From positions 186,001 to 250,000 of the forward strand of contig JAEKKX010000006.1 of the NCBI GenBank assembly GCA_019510125.1: a stretch of 64,000 bases of DNA, in the 5' to 3' direction. Of the stretch, positions 34,081 through 42,726 are shown piece after piece. Source of the DNA: Lysobacterales bacterium. Its GTDB lineage: Bacteria > Pseudomonadota > Gammaproteobacteria > Xanthomonadales > Xanthomonadaceae. Below the pieces are notes generated by a model. That model saw nothing but the letters and a program-made list of their open reading frames with translations. It had not been told where the DNA came from and ran no database searches. The position numbers and the translations under genes were made by a program. Position 1 is the first letter of the stretch; every line of letters starts with the position of its first letter.

Positions 34081-36258
34081 ATGAAAGTTTCCAGAGTCCT
34101 GCCGGTGTCCCTGCTCGCCCTCGCGCTCACCGCGCCGCTGGCGTGGATCACGGCGCATGCCGACGCCGGCAGCCCGTCCGCGGAGCAGGCCACCGCGTCC
34201 AAGTTGGTCTACGGCCTGCTGTCCGACAGCCGCTATGCCTACCGCCCGCGCGCGCTCGACGACGCGCTCTCGGCCGAGATCTACAAACGCTACCTCGACG
34301 ATCTCGACCCGGCCAAGCTCTACTTCACCGCCGCCGACATCGCCCAGCTCGATCGCTACCGCACCACGCTCGACGATGCGATCCGCAGCGGCGAGGTCGG
34401 CCCGGCGTTCGACATCTTCAGCCTCTACCAGACCCGGGTGAAGGAGCGCATCGCCCGCGCCCGCGCGATGCTGAACGAGGACATCTTCCATTTCGACGGC
34501 CAGGACCGCTGGGCGTACGACCGCAAGGACGCGCCCTGGGCCAAGGACGCCACCGAACTCGACGCGCTGTGGAAGCAGTCGGTGCGCAACGACTGGCTGC
34601 GCCTGAAGCTCGCCGGCAAGCAGCCGGACGAGATCCGCAAGACGCTGGACAAGCGCTACGCCGCGACCGTCAAGAGCGTGGACCAGCTCAACGGCAGCGA
34701 CGCGTTCCAGACCTTCCTCAACGCCTACACCAACACCATCGATCCGCACACCGACTACTTCGACACCCGCGAGGCCGAGCGCTTCAACCAGTTGATGAGC
34801 CAGTCGCTGGAAGGCATCGGCGCGCAGTTGCAGAAGCAGGACGACGTGGTCGTGATCCGCGAGTTGATCCCCGGCGGCCCGGCGCTGCTCAGCGGCAAGC
34901 TCAAGGCCGGCGACCGCATCGTCGCCGTCGGCCAGGGCACCGACGGCCCGATGGAGGACGTGATCGGCTGGCGCATCGACGACGTGGTCGAGAAGATCAA
35001 GGGCGCCAAGGGCACCCAGGTGCGGCTGGACATCGTCCCGGCCGAGGCCGTCCTCGACAGCAAGCCGAACCGGATCGTGCTCCAGCGCGCCAAGATCCGC
35101 CTCGAGGAGCAGAAGGCGAAGGGCGAAGTGATCGTCGTGCCCGGCGCCGACGGCCAGCCCGGGCGCCGCATCGGCGTGGTCAAGCTGCCGGCGTTCTACG
35201 AGGACTGGGAAGGCCGTCGCCGCAACGCGAACGACTACGCCTCGGCCAGCCACGACGTCGCCGCGCTGCTGAAGGGCTTCCGCGACCAGAAGGTGGACGG
35301 CGTCGTCGTCGACCTGCGCAACAACGGCGGCGGCTCGCTGAACGAGGCGGTCGCGCTGACCGGCCTGTTCATCGACAAGGGTCCGGTGGTGCAGGCCAAG
35401 GAGTCCGGCGGCCGCGTGCAGGTGGATGGCGACGAAGAGGCCGGCGTGGCCTGGGACGGGCCGCTGGCGGTGCTGATCAACCGCGGCTCGGCGTCCGCCT
35501 CGGAAATCTTCGCCGGCGCGATCCAGGACTACGGTCGCGGCCTGATCATCGGCGAGACCAGTTTCGGCAAGGGTACGGTGCAGAACCTGGTCGACCTCGA
35601 CCGCTGGCCGCGCCCCGACGGGCAGCGCTTCGGCCAGGTCAAGCTGACCATCGCCCAGTTCTTCCTGCCCGGCGGCAGCAGCACCCAGAACAAGGGCGTG
35701 GTGCCGGACGTCAAGTTCCCGGTGACCGTCGACGCCAGCGAGTTCGGCGAGAGCACCTACGACAACGCGCTGCCGTGGACCCGGATCGCCGCGGTGCCGT
35801 ACACGCACTACGGCGACTTCGGTCCGCTGCTGCCGAAGCTGGAGCAGTTGCATGCCGCGCGCGTGGCGAAGGACAAGGAGTTCCAGTGGTGGAGCGAGGA
35901 CATCGCGCAGTTCCGCGAGGAGACGGCGCGCAAGTGGATCTCGCTCAACGAGACCGAGCGCCGCGCCGAGCGCGACCGCGACGCCGCCAAGCGCAAGCAG
36001 CGCCAGGCCGAGCGCAAGGCGCTGGGGCTCGACCTCGATCCGCTGGCCGACGAGAGCGACGACGGCCTGACCGCGAACGAGCGCGATATCGCCCAGGACG
36101 CGGCGCGCGAGAAGGCCGCCGAGAAGCGTCCCGATCCGCTGCTGCGCGAGTCGGCGGCGGTGCTGGCCGATGCGCTGTGCCTGCTCGACGAGGACAAGCC
36201 GCTCTCGGCGCAGGTGCTGCTGACCGCGCCGACGGTGCCGGGGCAGTGGGTGAACTGA
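34081..36258 (+). CDS. prc: tail-specific (carboxy-terminal processing) protease Prc
   Basis: 725 residues. A signal peptide (LPVSLLALALTAPLAWITAHA) sends it to the periplasm. The N-terminal helical domain is followed by a PDZ domain (VVVIRELIPGGPALLSGKLKAGDRI split here) and an S41 peptidase core with the Ser-Lys dyad S472 (RGSASASEIF) and K497 (SFGKGTVQ), at the same 25-residue spacing as E. coli Prc. The basic C-terminal region (KRKQRQAERKALGLDLDPL) is also Prc-like. It trims C-termini of periplasmic proteins and of cell-wall hydrolases. Single gene, ended by a strong terminator. Confidence 0.96.
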   Translation: MKVSRVLPVSLLALALTAPLAWITAHADAGSPSAEQATASKLVYGLLSDSRYAYRPRALDDALSAEIYKRYLDDLDPAKLYFTAADIAQLDRYRTTLDDAIRSGEVGPAFDIFSLYQTRVKERIARARAMLNEDIFHFDGQDRWAYDRKDAPWAKDATELDALWKQSVRNDWLRLKLAGKQPDEIRKTLDKRYAATVKSVDQLNGSDAFQTFLNAYTNTIDPHTDYFDTREAERFNQLMSQSLEGIGAQLQKQDDVVVIRELIPGGPALLSGKLKAGDRIVAVGQGTDGPMEDVIGWRIDDVVEKIKGAKGTQVRLDIVPAEAVLDSKPNRIVLQRAKIRLEEQKAKGEVIVVPGADGQPGRRIGVVKLPAFYEDWEGRRRNANDYASASHDVAALLKGFRDQKVDGVVVDLRNNGGGSLNEAVALTGLFIDKGPVVQAKESGGRVQVDGDEEAGVAWDGPLAVLINRGSASASEIFAGAIQDYGRGLIIGETSFGKGTVQNLVDLDRWPRPDGQRFGQVKLTIAQFFLPGGSSTQNKGVVPDVKFPVTVDASEFGESTYDNALPWTRIAAVPYTHYGDFGPLLPKLEQLHAARVAKDKEFQWWSEDIAQFREETARKWISLNETERRAERDRDAAKRKQRQAERKALGLDLDPLADESDDGLTANERDIAQDAAREKAAEKRPDPLLRESAAVLADALCLLDEDKPLSAQVLLTAPTVPGQWVN

Positions 36259-36287
36259 GGTTCGCCGCTGTCGCTGAGGTGTTGCGG

Positions 36288-36310
36288 AACGGGCCCTGCG
36301 GGGCCCGTTT
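36288..36310 (+). terminator. intrinsic terminator of prc
   Basis: A perfect 9-bp stem AACGGGCCC (36288-36296) and GGGCCCGTT (36301-36309) with a TGCG loop and following T's, 30 bases after the prc stop. Confidence 0.75.
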
Positions 36311-36427
36311 CCGTTGCTGCCGGCGTGGCAGGCGGATGGTTGCCGATGCGGGCCCTGCAGGCGGACTGCGGCCTGTTCGGCGCCGATGCCGTGCGCGCTT
36401 GCGTTCGAGTTGACCATGAAAAGCACC

Positions 36428-36500
36428 GTCATCCTCGCGCATGCGAGGACCCAGGCTTGATCGGCATCCACGGTTGGGTCCTCGCTTGCGCGAGGATGAC
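36428..36500 (+). repeat. 73-bp palindromic doublet, family 1, copy E
   Basis: The same ends and total length as the four copies 11 kb away, with the centre changed to caggcttgatcggcatccac. It lies in a 406-bp gene-free interval (36259-36664) that otherwise holds a terminator and an 8-bp satellite. Confidence 0.85.
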
Positions 36501-36522
36501 GGCTTGTTTTCGATCGTCCGCA

Positions 36523-36594
36523 CACCCACGCACCCACGCACCCACGCACCCACGCACCCACGCACCCACGCACCCACGCACCCACGCACCCGCG
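36523..36594 (+). repeat. 8-bp tandem repeat (VNTR), eight perfect units plus one variant
   Basis: Unit CACCCACG repeated exactly from 36523 to 36586, then CACCCGCG. It starts 22 bases after doublet E and ends 70 bases before the Ada-like gene. It is prone to slippage and so is a candidate variable site. Confidence 0.9.
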
Positions 36595-36664
36595 CACGAG
36601 TGTCGCGTGCTCCGGCGCAAGAATCGGATAGCGCCCCCGCGCGACCGGCCGTAGCCTTGTCCCC

Positions 36665-37492
36665 ATGACGAAGACCGCCCGCCCCGATGCGCTCGAACGC
36701 GCCCGCGCCCTGCTCGATGCGGGGGAACCCACGCTGCAGGCGCTGGCCGAGGCGGTCGGCCTGAGCGCGTCGCACCTGCAGCGGCGGTTCGCCGCACGGT
36801 TCGGGCTGAGTCCGGCCGAATACCTGGCCCAGCGCAAGCTCGGCACGCTGAAGTCGGCGCTGCGCGCCGGGCGCGACGTGAGCGCGGCGCTGTACGACGC
36901 CGGCTACGGCTCGCCGTCGCGGGTGTACGAGACCGGCGCGGCCCGGTTGGGCATGACCCCGGCGCGCTACCGCGCCGGCGGCAGCGGTGAGGACATCCGC
37001 TGGAGCGTGGTCGAAACCGCGCTGGGGCCGGCGCTGGTGGCCGCGACCGCGCGCGGCATCTGCATGGTCGAACTCGGCGTCGACAGCGACGCGCTGGAGG
37101 CGCGGCTGCGCGCGGAGTTCCCGGGCGCGCGGCTGCAGCAGGTCGACGCCGGCCGCGACGAGTTCCTCGCGCCGCGCGTGCGCGCGGTCGCGGACGCGCT
37201 GGCGGGCCGGCGCGCCAGCGTGCCGGTGGACCTGATCGGCACCGCGTTCCAGAAGAAGGTGTGGGACGTGCTGATGAAGATCCCGCCGGGCGAGACCCGC
37301 AGCTACGCCGAGGTCGCCGCCGCGCTCGACGCGCCGTCGGCGTCGCGCGCGGTCGCCGGCGCCTGCGCGCGCAATCGGGTGGCGATCGTGGTGCCCTGCC
37401 ATCGCGTGATCCGCGGCGACGGTTCGCCGGGCGGTTACCGCTGGGGACTCGATCTCAAGCGCCGGCTGCTCGATCGCGAACGCGCGGCCTGA
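36665..37492 (+). CDS. Ada-like regulator/O6-methylguanine-DNA methyltransferase lacking the N-terminal zinc domain
   Basis: 275 residues. Residues 1-100 form an AraC-type helix-turn-helix (LQALAEAVGLSASHLQRRF and AALYDAGYGSPSRVYE); residues 110-270 form the methyltransferase domain with catalytic C245 in PCHRVI, a preceding HTH and the GYRWGLDLKR C-terminal end. Full Ada also has an N-terminal Cys-zinc domain that senses methyl-phosphotriesters; it is absent. It can repair alkylated guanine, but the usual signal for self-activation is missing, so its regulatory role is uncertain. Gene alone, promoter unclear, next to a VNTR. Confidence 0.9.
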   Translation: MTKTARPDALERARALLDAGEPTLQALAEAVGLSASHLQRRFAARFGLSPAEYLAQRKLGTLKSALRAGRDVSAALYDAGYGSPSRVYETGAARLGMTPARYRAGGSGEDIRWSVVETALGPALVAATARGICMVELGVDSDALEARLRAEFPGARLQQVDAGRDEFLAPRVRAVADALAGRRASVPVDLIGTAFQKKVWDVLMKIPPGETRSYAEVAAALDAPSASRAVAGACARNRVAIVVPCHRVIRGDGSPGGYRWGLDLKRRLLDRERAA

Positions 37493-37562
37493 GCGCGCGC
37501 GCGGAAAAGCGGTGTTCCACCGGAGGCGGCAATCGAGGCCGGATCGCGGCCGGTCGCGCGCG

Positions 37563-37568
37563 TAGAAT
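37563..37568 (+). promoter_or_regulatory. TAGAAT -10 box for the EamA exporter pair
   Basis: CGTAGAATGG, 75 bases before the first ATG. Confidence 0.4.
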
Positions 37569-37643
37569 GGCCGTCCGCCGTCGGCATCCCGACGGCGCGC
37601 CGCTCCTCCCCGTTCCGCTCCACACTTCCTCCCGAGGACTGCG

Positions 37644-38561
37644 ATGGCCGCATCCCCCGCGGTCGCCCCGCGCCCTGCCTCCGCGCTCGCCATCGGCATG
37701 GCGCTGGCGGCGGTGTACCTGATCTGGGGTTCGACCTATCTGGGCATCCGCTTCGCGCTCGAAGGCGGCTGGCCCGCGCTGCTGGGCGTGTCCGGCGGGC
37801 GCATGCTCGTCGCCGGCGCGCTGCTGTACGCGGTGCTGCGCCTGCGCGGCGTGCCGTCGCCGACCCGCGCGCAGTGGCCGGCCCTGGCGGTCATGGGCCT
37901 GCTGATGATGCTGCTCGGCAACGGCATGGTGGTGCTGGCCGAGAAGGAAGTGTCGTCCGGGCTGGCCGCGATCGCGATCGCCTCGATGCCGCTGTGGATG
38001 GGCCTGTTCGGCCTGGCGTTCGGGCATCGGCCGACGCGCGGCGAATGGCTGGGCATCGGCATCGGTTTCCTCGGCGTGCTCTGGCTCAACGCCGGCAGCG
38101 CGCTGGCGTCCACGCCGCGCGGACTGGCGCTGCTGCTGATCGCGCCGATCGCCTGGGCGTTCGGCTCGGTGTGGTCGCGCGGCCGCGATCTGCCGTCGCC
38201 GTTCATGGCCGCGGCAGGGCAAATGCTGTGCGGCGGCGTCATGCTGATCGCGCTCGGGTGGGCGTCCGGCGAGCACTGGCCGGCGGCACCGACCGCGCAG
38301 GGCACCGCGGCGCTGGTCTACCTGGCGCTGTTCGGTTCGATCGCCGGCTTCGGCGCGTACATCTGGCTGCTGCACCACGTGCGTCCAGCGCTGGCCGGCA
38401 GCTACGCCTACGTCAATCCGCCGATCGCGGTGCTGCTGGGCGCGGCGTTCGGCGGCGAGCACTTCTCGCTGCACGACCTCGGCGCGATGGCGGTGATCCT
38501 CGCCGGCGTGGTCGCGATCAGCCGGGCGAGGGCGCGCGCCACCGCGGGACCGGCGCGATGA
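37644..38561 (+). CDS. EamA/DMT-family exporter, YedA-like
   Basis: 305 residues with ten transmembrane segments in two EamA repeats. The start YLIWGSTYLGIRFALEGGWP and SYAYVNPPIAVLLG are typical of the YedA group. It probably exports metabolites or drugs; the substrate is unknown. Inner-membrane protein. Its stop overlaps the ATG of a second EamA gene (ATGA), giving a tandem exporter pair. Confidence 0.87.
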   Translation: MAASPAVAPRPASALAIGMALAAVYLIWGSTYLGIRFALEGGWPALLGVSGGRMLVAGALLYAVLRLRGVPSPTRAQWPALAVMGLLMMLLGNGMVVLAEKEVSSGLAAIAIASMPLWMGLFGLAFGHRPTRGEWLGIGIGFLGVLWLNAGSALASTPRGLALLLIAPIAWAFGSVWSRGRDLPSPFMAAAGQMLCGGVMLIALGWASGEHWPAAPTAQGTAALVYLALFGSIAGFGAYIWLLHHVRPALAGSYAYVNPPIAVLLGAAFGGEHFSLHDLGAMAVILAGVVAISRARARATAGPAR

Positions 38562-39466
38562 TGGCGGACGTGTCCGCCGCGGAATCGCGGCGCGGGCTGT
38601 GGATGGCGCTCGGCGCGTTCGTGATCTGGGGGCTGATGCCGCTGTACTGGCACCTGCTCAAGGCGGTGCCGTCGATGCAGATCGTCGCCCACCGGGTGGT
38701 GTGGAGCGCGCTGCTGGTGGCGCTGTGGCTGCTGTGGACGCAGGGCCGCGGCTGGCTCGCGCGGGTGCTGGCGCAGCCGCGGCTGGCGGGCCTGCTCGCG
38801 CTCAGCGGGCTGTGCATCGGCGCCAACTGGGGCCTCTACATCTGGGCGGTCAACGCCGGCCACATCGTCGAGACCAGCCTGGGCTATTTCATCAATCCGC
38901 TGCTCAACGTGGTGATCGGCACGCTGTTCCTGCGCGAGCGGCTGACCCCGGTGCAGTGGGTGTCGGTGGCGATCGCCGCCGCCGGCGTGCTCTGGCTGAC
39001 GTTCAACTACGGCAGCTTCCCGTGGATCGCGCTGTCGCTGGCGGCGTCGTTCGGCGTGTACGGGCTGATCCGCAAGCTCGCCGCGGTCGACTCGATCACC
39101 GGCCTGGGCGTCGAGAACCTGGTCCTGCTGTTGCCCGCGCTGGGCTTCCTGGCGTTCGCCGAAGGCACCGGGCACGGCGGCTTCTTCGGCGACTGGGGCG
39201 CGGCCACCGACGCCCTGCTGATCGTCGGCGGCGCGCTGACCGCGCTGCCGCTGATCGGGTTCTCGTTCGCGGTGCGCCGGGTGCCGCTGTCGACAATCGG
39301 GCTGATGCAGTACCTCGCCCCGACGATGCAGTTCCTGATCGGCGTGCTGGTGTTCCACGAACCCTTCGATCGCGACCGCGGGATCGGCTTCGCGATCATC
39401 TGGGGCGCGCTCGCGCTGTTCATGGCCGACAGCCTGCGCCGGGCGCGCGCGGCGCGGCCGGCCTGA
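38558..39466 (+). CDS. rarD: RarD-like EamA transporter
   Basis: 302 residues from the first of two adjacent ATG codons. Ten transmembrane segments. RarD landmarks are GLMPLYWHLLKAVPS, VVWSALLVALWL, NWGLYIWAVNAGHIVETSLGYFINPL (in pieces) and IGLMQYLAPTMQFL. RarD was named for chloramphenicol sensitivity; its substrate is not settled. Overlaps the preceding exporter gene, so the two are translated together. It ends three bases from a convergent gene. Confidence 0.9.
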   Translation: MMADVSAAESRRGLWMALGAFVIWGLMPLYWHLLKAVPSMQIVAHRVVWSALLVALWLLWTQGRGWLARVLAQPRLAGLLALSGLCIGANWGLYIWAVNAGHIVETSLGYFINPLLNVVIGTLFLRERLTPVQWVSVAIAAAGVLWLTFNYGSFPWIALSLAASFGVYGLIRKLAAVDSITGLGVENLVLLLPALGFLAFAEGTGHGGFFGDWGAATDALLIVGGALTALPLIGFSFAVRRVPLSTIGLMQYLAPTMQFLIGVLVFHEPFDRDRGIGFAIIWGALALFMADSLRRARAARPA

Positions 39467-39469
39467 GCC

Positions 39470-40486
39470 TCAGGCGAATCCTTCCAGCACCAGCTTGCCC
39501 CTGGTGCGCCCGGACTCGATCAGGGCGTGCGCGCGCCTGAGGTTCGCCGCGTCGATCCGGCCAAGATGTTCGCCGGTCGTCGCGCGCAGCGTGCCGGCAT
39601 CGACGAGGTCCGCGACTGCGTCCAGCAGGCGATGCTGTTCGATCATGTCAGGCGTCCGGTGCATCGGCCGGGTGAACATCAGTTCCCAGTGCAGCGACAG
39701 CGCCTTGCCCTTGAGCTTCATGACGTCGAGCGGCGTCGCCGGATCGTCGATCAGGCCGAGCCGGCCCTGCGGCGCGAGCGCATGCACCAGCGCGTCGTAA
39801 TGGGCGTCGGTGTGGGTGAGGCTGGCGACGTAGCGCACCTGCGGCACGCCGATGGCGTCGAGCTGCGGCTGCAGCGGCTGCGCATGGTCGATGATGTGGT
39901 GCGCGCCGAGGTCGCGCACCCATTCGCGCGTCCCGGCGCGCGACGCGGTGCCGATCACGGTCAGGCCGGTGAGCCGGCGCGCGAGCTGGACCAGGATCGA
40001 GCCCACGCCGCCGCCCGCGCCGACGACGAGGATGGCCTCGCCCGCGCCGCCGTCGCGCGGCGCCTGCAGGCGGTCGAACAGCAGTTCCCATGCGGTGATC
40101 GCGGTCAGCGGCAGCGCCGCGGCGTCGGCGAACGACAGCGACGCCGGCTTGCGTCCGACGATGCGCTCGTCGACGGCATGCCATTCGGCATTCGTGCCGG
40201 GGCGGCCGATGTCGCCCGCGTACCAGACCTCGTCGCCCGGCGCGAACAGGGTGACGTCGCGACCGACGGCGCGGACCACGCCGGCGGCGTCATAGCCGAG
40301 GATGCGCGCTTCGCCGGGGGGCGGCGCCGCATTGCGGCGCACCTTGGCGTCGACCGGATTGACCGAGATCGCGCGCACCTCGACGAGGAGGTCGCGCGGG
40401 CCCGGCTCCGGCGCGGGCACGACGAGGTCGAGCAGGGCATCGGCGCGGTCGATCGGGCCGTTCGCGCGGTAACCGACGGCTTTCAT
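39470..40486 (-). CDS. zinc-independent quinone oxidoreductase-like MDR dehydrogenase
   Basis: 338 residues of the medium-chain dehydrogenase family. Features: GroES-like start MKAVGYRANGPI with ISVNPVDAKVRR, GYDAAGVVRAVG, and the NADPH fold VGAGGGVGSILVQLA. It lacks the zinc-ligand cysteines of true alcohol dehydrogenases and matches the ZADH/YhdH-like reductase subgroup. It probably reduces quinones or enones. It is the second gene of an operon with the ene-reductase (ATGA overlap), an arrangement that suits reduction of reactive electrophiles. Confidence 0.88.
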   Translation of the reverse strand: MKAVGYRANGPIDRADALLDLVVPAPEPGPRDLLVEVRAISVNPVDAKVRRNAAPPPGEARILGYDAAGVVRAVGRDVTLFAPGDEVWYAGDIGRPGTNAEWHAVDERIVGRKPASLSFADAAALPLTAITAWELLFDRLQAPRDGGAGEAILVVGAGGGVGSILVQLARRLTGLTVIGTASRAGTREWVRDLGAHHIIDHAQPLQPQLDAIGVPQVRYVASLTHTDAHYDALVHALAPQGRLGLIDDPATPLDVMKLKGKALSLHWELMFTRPMHRTPDMIEQHRLLDAVADLVDAGTLRATTGEHLGRIDAANLRRAHALIESGRTRGKLVLEGFA

Positions 40487-41604
40487 GGGCGGGTCTCCGT
40501 GGCGGCGAAGGCGGGATAGCTGGTGTAGCCGCGGGCGTCGCCGCCGAACAGCGTCGCCGGATCGACCGCGGCGAGCGGACGGCCGTGGGCGAGGCGGTCG
40601 GGCAGGTCGGGATTGGCGATGAACGGGCGGCCGAACGCGACCAGGTCGACGAGCCCCGTGGCCAGGGTGGCGTTCGCGCGATCCAGGTCGTAGCGGCCGG
40701 CGGCGATGATGGTGCGGCCGAAGCGTTCGCGCAGGGACCTGCGGAAGTCGTCCGGGATGCGCGGCGCGTCGTCCCAGTCGGCTTCCGACAGGTGCAGGTA
40801 GGCCAGTCCGCGCACGTCGAGGAAGGCCGCCGCGTCGAGCAGCGTGGGCAGGATGTCGGGACAGGCCATGCCGCGGGCGGTGATGAACGGCGCCAGGCGG
40901 ATGCCGACGCGCTCGGCGCCGATCGCCCCGGCCACCGCATCGACCACCTCGCGCAGGAAGCGCTGGCGGTTTTCGCGCGAGCCGCCGTAGGCGTCGGTGC
41001 GGACGTTCGAGGACGTGCGCAGGAACTGGTCGATCAGGTAGCCGTTGGCGCCGTGGATCTCGACGCCGTCGAACCCGGCCACGATCGCGTTGAGCGCGGC
41101 GCGGCGGTAGTCGTCGACGATGCCGGCGATCTCGGCCGTCTCCAGCGCACGCGGCGTCGGGCAGTCGACCATGCCCCCCGTGCCGGTGGCCGGGTCGGCG
41201 ATCCACACCTTGCCCTCGAACGGCACGGCCGACGGCGCCACCGGCAGCGCGCCGCCGTGGAAGACGGGGTGCGACATGCGGCCGACGTGCCACAACTGCA
41301 GGACGATGCGCCCGCCCGCGGCGTGGACCGCGTCGGTGACCAGGCGCCAGCCGGCGACCTGGGCGTCGGTGTGGATGCCTGGCGTGAAGCTGTAGCCCTG
41401 GCCCTGCGGCGAGATCTGGGTGGCCTCGGTGACGATCAGGCCGGCGCCGGCACGCTGGGCGTAGTAGCCGGCCATCAGCGCGTTGGGCACGTTGCCCGGC
41501 TGGCTGCTGCGGGCGCGGGTCATCGGGGCCATGACGATGCGGTTCGGCAGCGACAGGCGGCCGACGCGGGCGGGGGTGAAGAGCGGCGGGACGGGCGGGG
41601 ACAT
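40483..41604 (-). CDS. old-yellow-enzyme ene-reductase, NemA-like
   Basis: 373 residues. FMN TIM-barrel ene-reductase: LPNRIVMAPMTRARS at the start, GLIVTEATQISPQGQGY, QLWHVGR, EIHGANGYLIDQFL (signature) and GRPFIANPDLPDRL near the end. It reduces activated alkenes and nitro-compounds with NADPH, as NemA does for N-ethylmaleimide. First gene of an operon with the MDR dehydrogenase and divergent from a LysR gene, the classic layout for electrophile-responsive control. The interval of 106 bases should hold the operator. Confidence 0.93.
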   Translation of the reverse strand: MSPPVPPLFTPARVGRLSLPNRIVMAPMTRARSSQPGNVPNALMAGYYAQRAGAGLIVTEATQISPQGQGYSFTPGIHTDAQVAGWRLVTDAVHAAGGRIVLQLWHVGRMSHPVFHGGALPVAPSAVPFEGKVWIADPATGTGGMVDCPTPRALETAEIAGIVDDYRRAALNAIVAGFDGVEIHGANGYLIDQFLRTSSNVRTDAYGGSRENRQRFLREVVDAVAGAIGAERVGIRLAPFITARGMACPDILPTLLDAAAFLDVRGLAYLHLSEADWDDAPRIPDDFRRSLRERFGRTIIAAGRYDLDRANATLATGLVDLVAFGRPFIANPDLPDRLAHGRPLAAVDPATLFGGDARGYTSYPAFAATETRP

Positions 41605-41690
41605 TGGAAGGACCGGGGAAGGCGCCGGAGGGCGAGGGCGGCATCATCCGCTGCCCGCCCCATGCCGGAAACGGGGTAAATTCGGAATCA

Positions 41691-41705
41691 CTTTCAATGG
41701 AAAAG
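41691..41705. promoter_or_regulatory. candidate LysR-type operator
   Basis: CTTTC-aatg-GAAAAG is a short imperfect inverted repeat in the AT-richer part of the divergent interval 41605-41710. It lies directly before the lysR start, with a TAAATT box just upstream (41677-41682) that could serve either promoter. Confidence 0.35.
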
Positions 41706-41710
41706 CGAAA

Positions 41711-42652
41711 ATGAAGTCCGTGCCCGACCTCCGGTTGTTCGTGCAGACCGCGCGTGCCGGCAGCCTGTCCGCGGCGGCGCGCCAGCTCGACACGACCGCC
41801 GCCGCGGCCAGCGCGGCGCTCAAGCGGCTGGAGCAGGCGGTGGGGGCGCCGCTGTTCGTGCGCTCCACCCGCAGCCTGCGGCTGACCCGGGAGGGCGAAG
41901 CGTTCCTCGTGCACTGCGAGCAGGCCCTGCAGGCGTTGGACGACGGCCTGGAGGCCGTCGCCGGCGGCCGCGGCGTCGTCCGCGGCACCCTGGTGCTGTC
42001 GGCGCCGTCGGACTTCGCCCGCCACCTGCTGCTGGACTGGCTGGAGGACTTCCAGGCACGCTTCCCGGAGCTGCGGCTCCGGCTGTGCGCGACCGACCGC
42101 CGCAGCGATCTCTACCGGGAACCCGTCGACGTCGCGCTGCGTTACGGCGCGCCGGCGGACTCGTCGATGGTCGCGCTGCCGGTGGCGCCGGCCAACCGCC
42201 GCATCCTCTGCGCGTCGCCGGCCTACATCGCGCGCACCGGGCCGCTGCGGCATCCGTCGGAACTGGCGGGGCGCAACTGCCTGTGCTTCATGCTCGGCGA
42301 CGACGTCCACGACCGCTGGCGCTTCACCGGCCCCGGCGACGACGAATGCCGGGTGGAGGTGCGCGGCGACCGCGTGTCCGACGACGGCGACATCGTCCGC
42401 CGCTGGGCGCTGGCCGGGCACGGCATCATCCACAAGTCGGCGCTGGACGTGGTCGACGACCTGCAGGCCGGCCGGCTGGTGGCCCTGTGCCCGGACTGGC
42501 GCGGCGAGCCCACGCCGCTGCATCTGGTCTGCGCGGACCGGCGCCGGCTCGGCACCGCGATCCGCGAACTGCGCACGCTGTTGGAGGCGCGCTGCGGCGA
42601 ACGCCTGGCCGCGCTCGGCATCGGTCCCGGCGCGGCGGCGACCGGCGGCTGA
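41711..42652 (+). CDS. LysR-family transcriptional regulator
   Basis: 313 residues. N-terminal winged HTH (LFVQTARAGSLSAAARQLDTT then KRLEQAVGAPLFVRSTRSLRLT) and a substrate-binding domain (GTLVLSAPSDFARHLL). It probably regulates the divergent ene-reductase/dehydrogenase operon in response to an electrophile or quinone. Its start is an ATG inside an A-rich leader (aaaagcgaaa); a frame further upstream is not needed. Ends before a strong hairpin. Confidence 0.9.
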   Translation: MKSVPDLRLFVQTARAGSLSAAARQLDTTAAAASAALKRLEQAVGAPLFVRSTRSLRLTREGEAFLVHCEQALQALDDGLEAVAGGRGVVRGTLVLSAPSDFARHLLLDWLEDFQARFPELRLRLCATDRRSDLYREPVDVALRYGAPADSSMVALPVAPANRRILCASPAYIARTGPLRHPSELAGRNCLCFMLGDDVHDRWRFTGPGDDECRVEVRGDRVSDDGDIVRRWALAGHGIIHKSALDVVDDLQAGRLVALCPDWRGEPTPLHLVCADRRRLGTAIRELRTLLEARCGERLAALGIGPGAAATGG

Positions 42653-42672
42653 CCCGTCCGGCGACCGCAAAG

Positions 42673-42702
42673 GCGAACGCCCGGCCGGGGCCGGGCGTTC
42701 GC
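42673..42702. terminator. long perfect hairpin between convergent lysR and exporter operon
   Basis: GCGAACGCCCGGCC (42673-42686) and its exact complement (42689-42702), with only two unpaired bases between the arms. There is no T-run, but the stem's strength and its place between convergent genes make it a likely two-way terminator. Confidence 0.7.
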
Positions 42703-42726
42703 GAGGGTGCGGCGAGGGCGGGCGCG

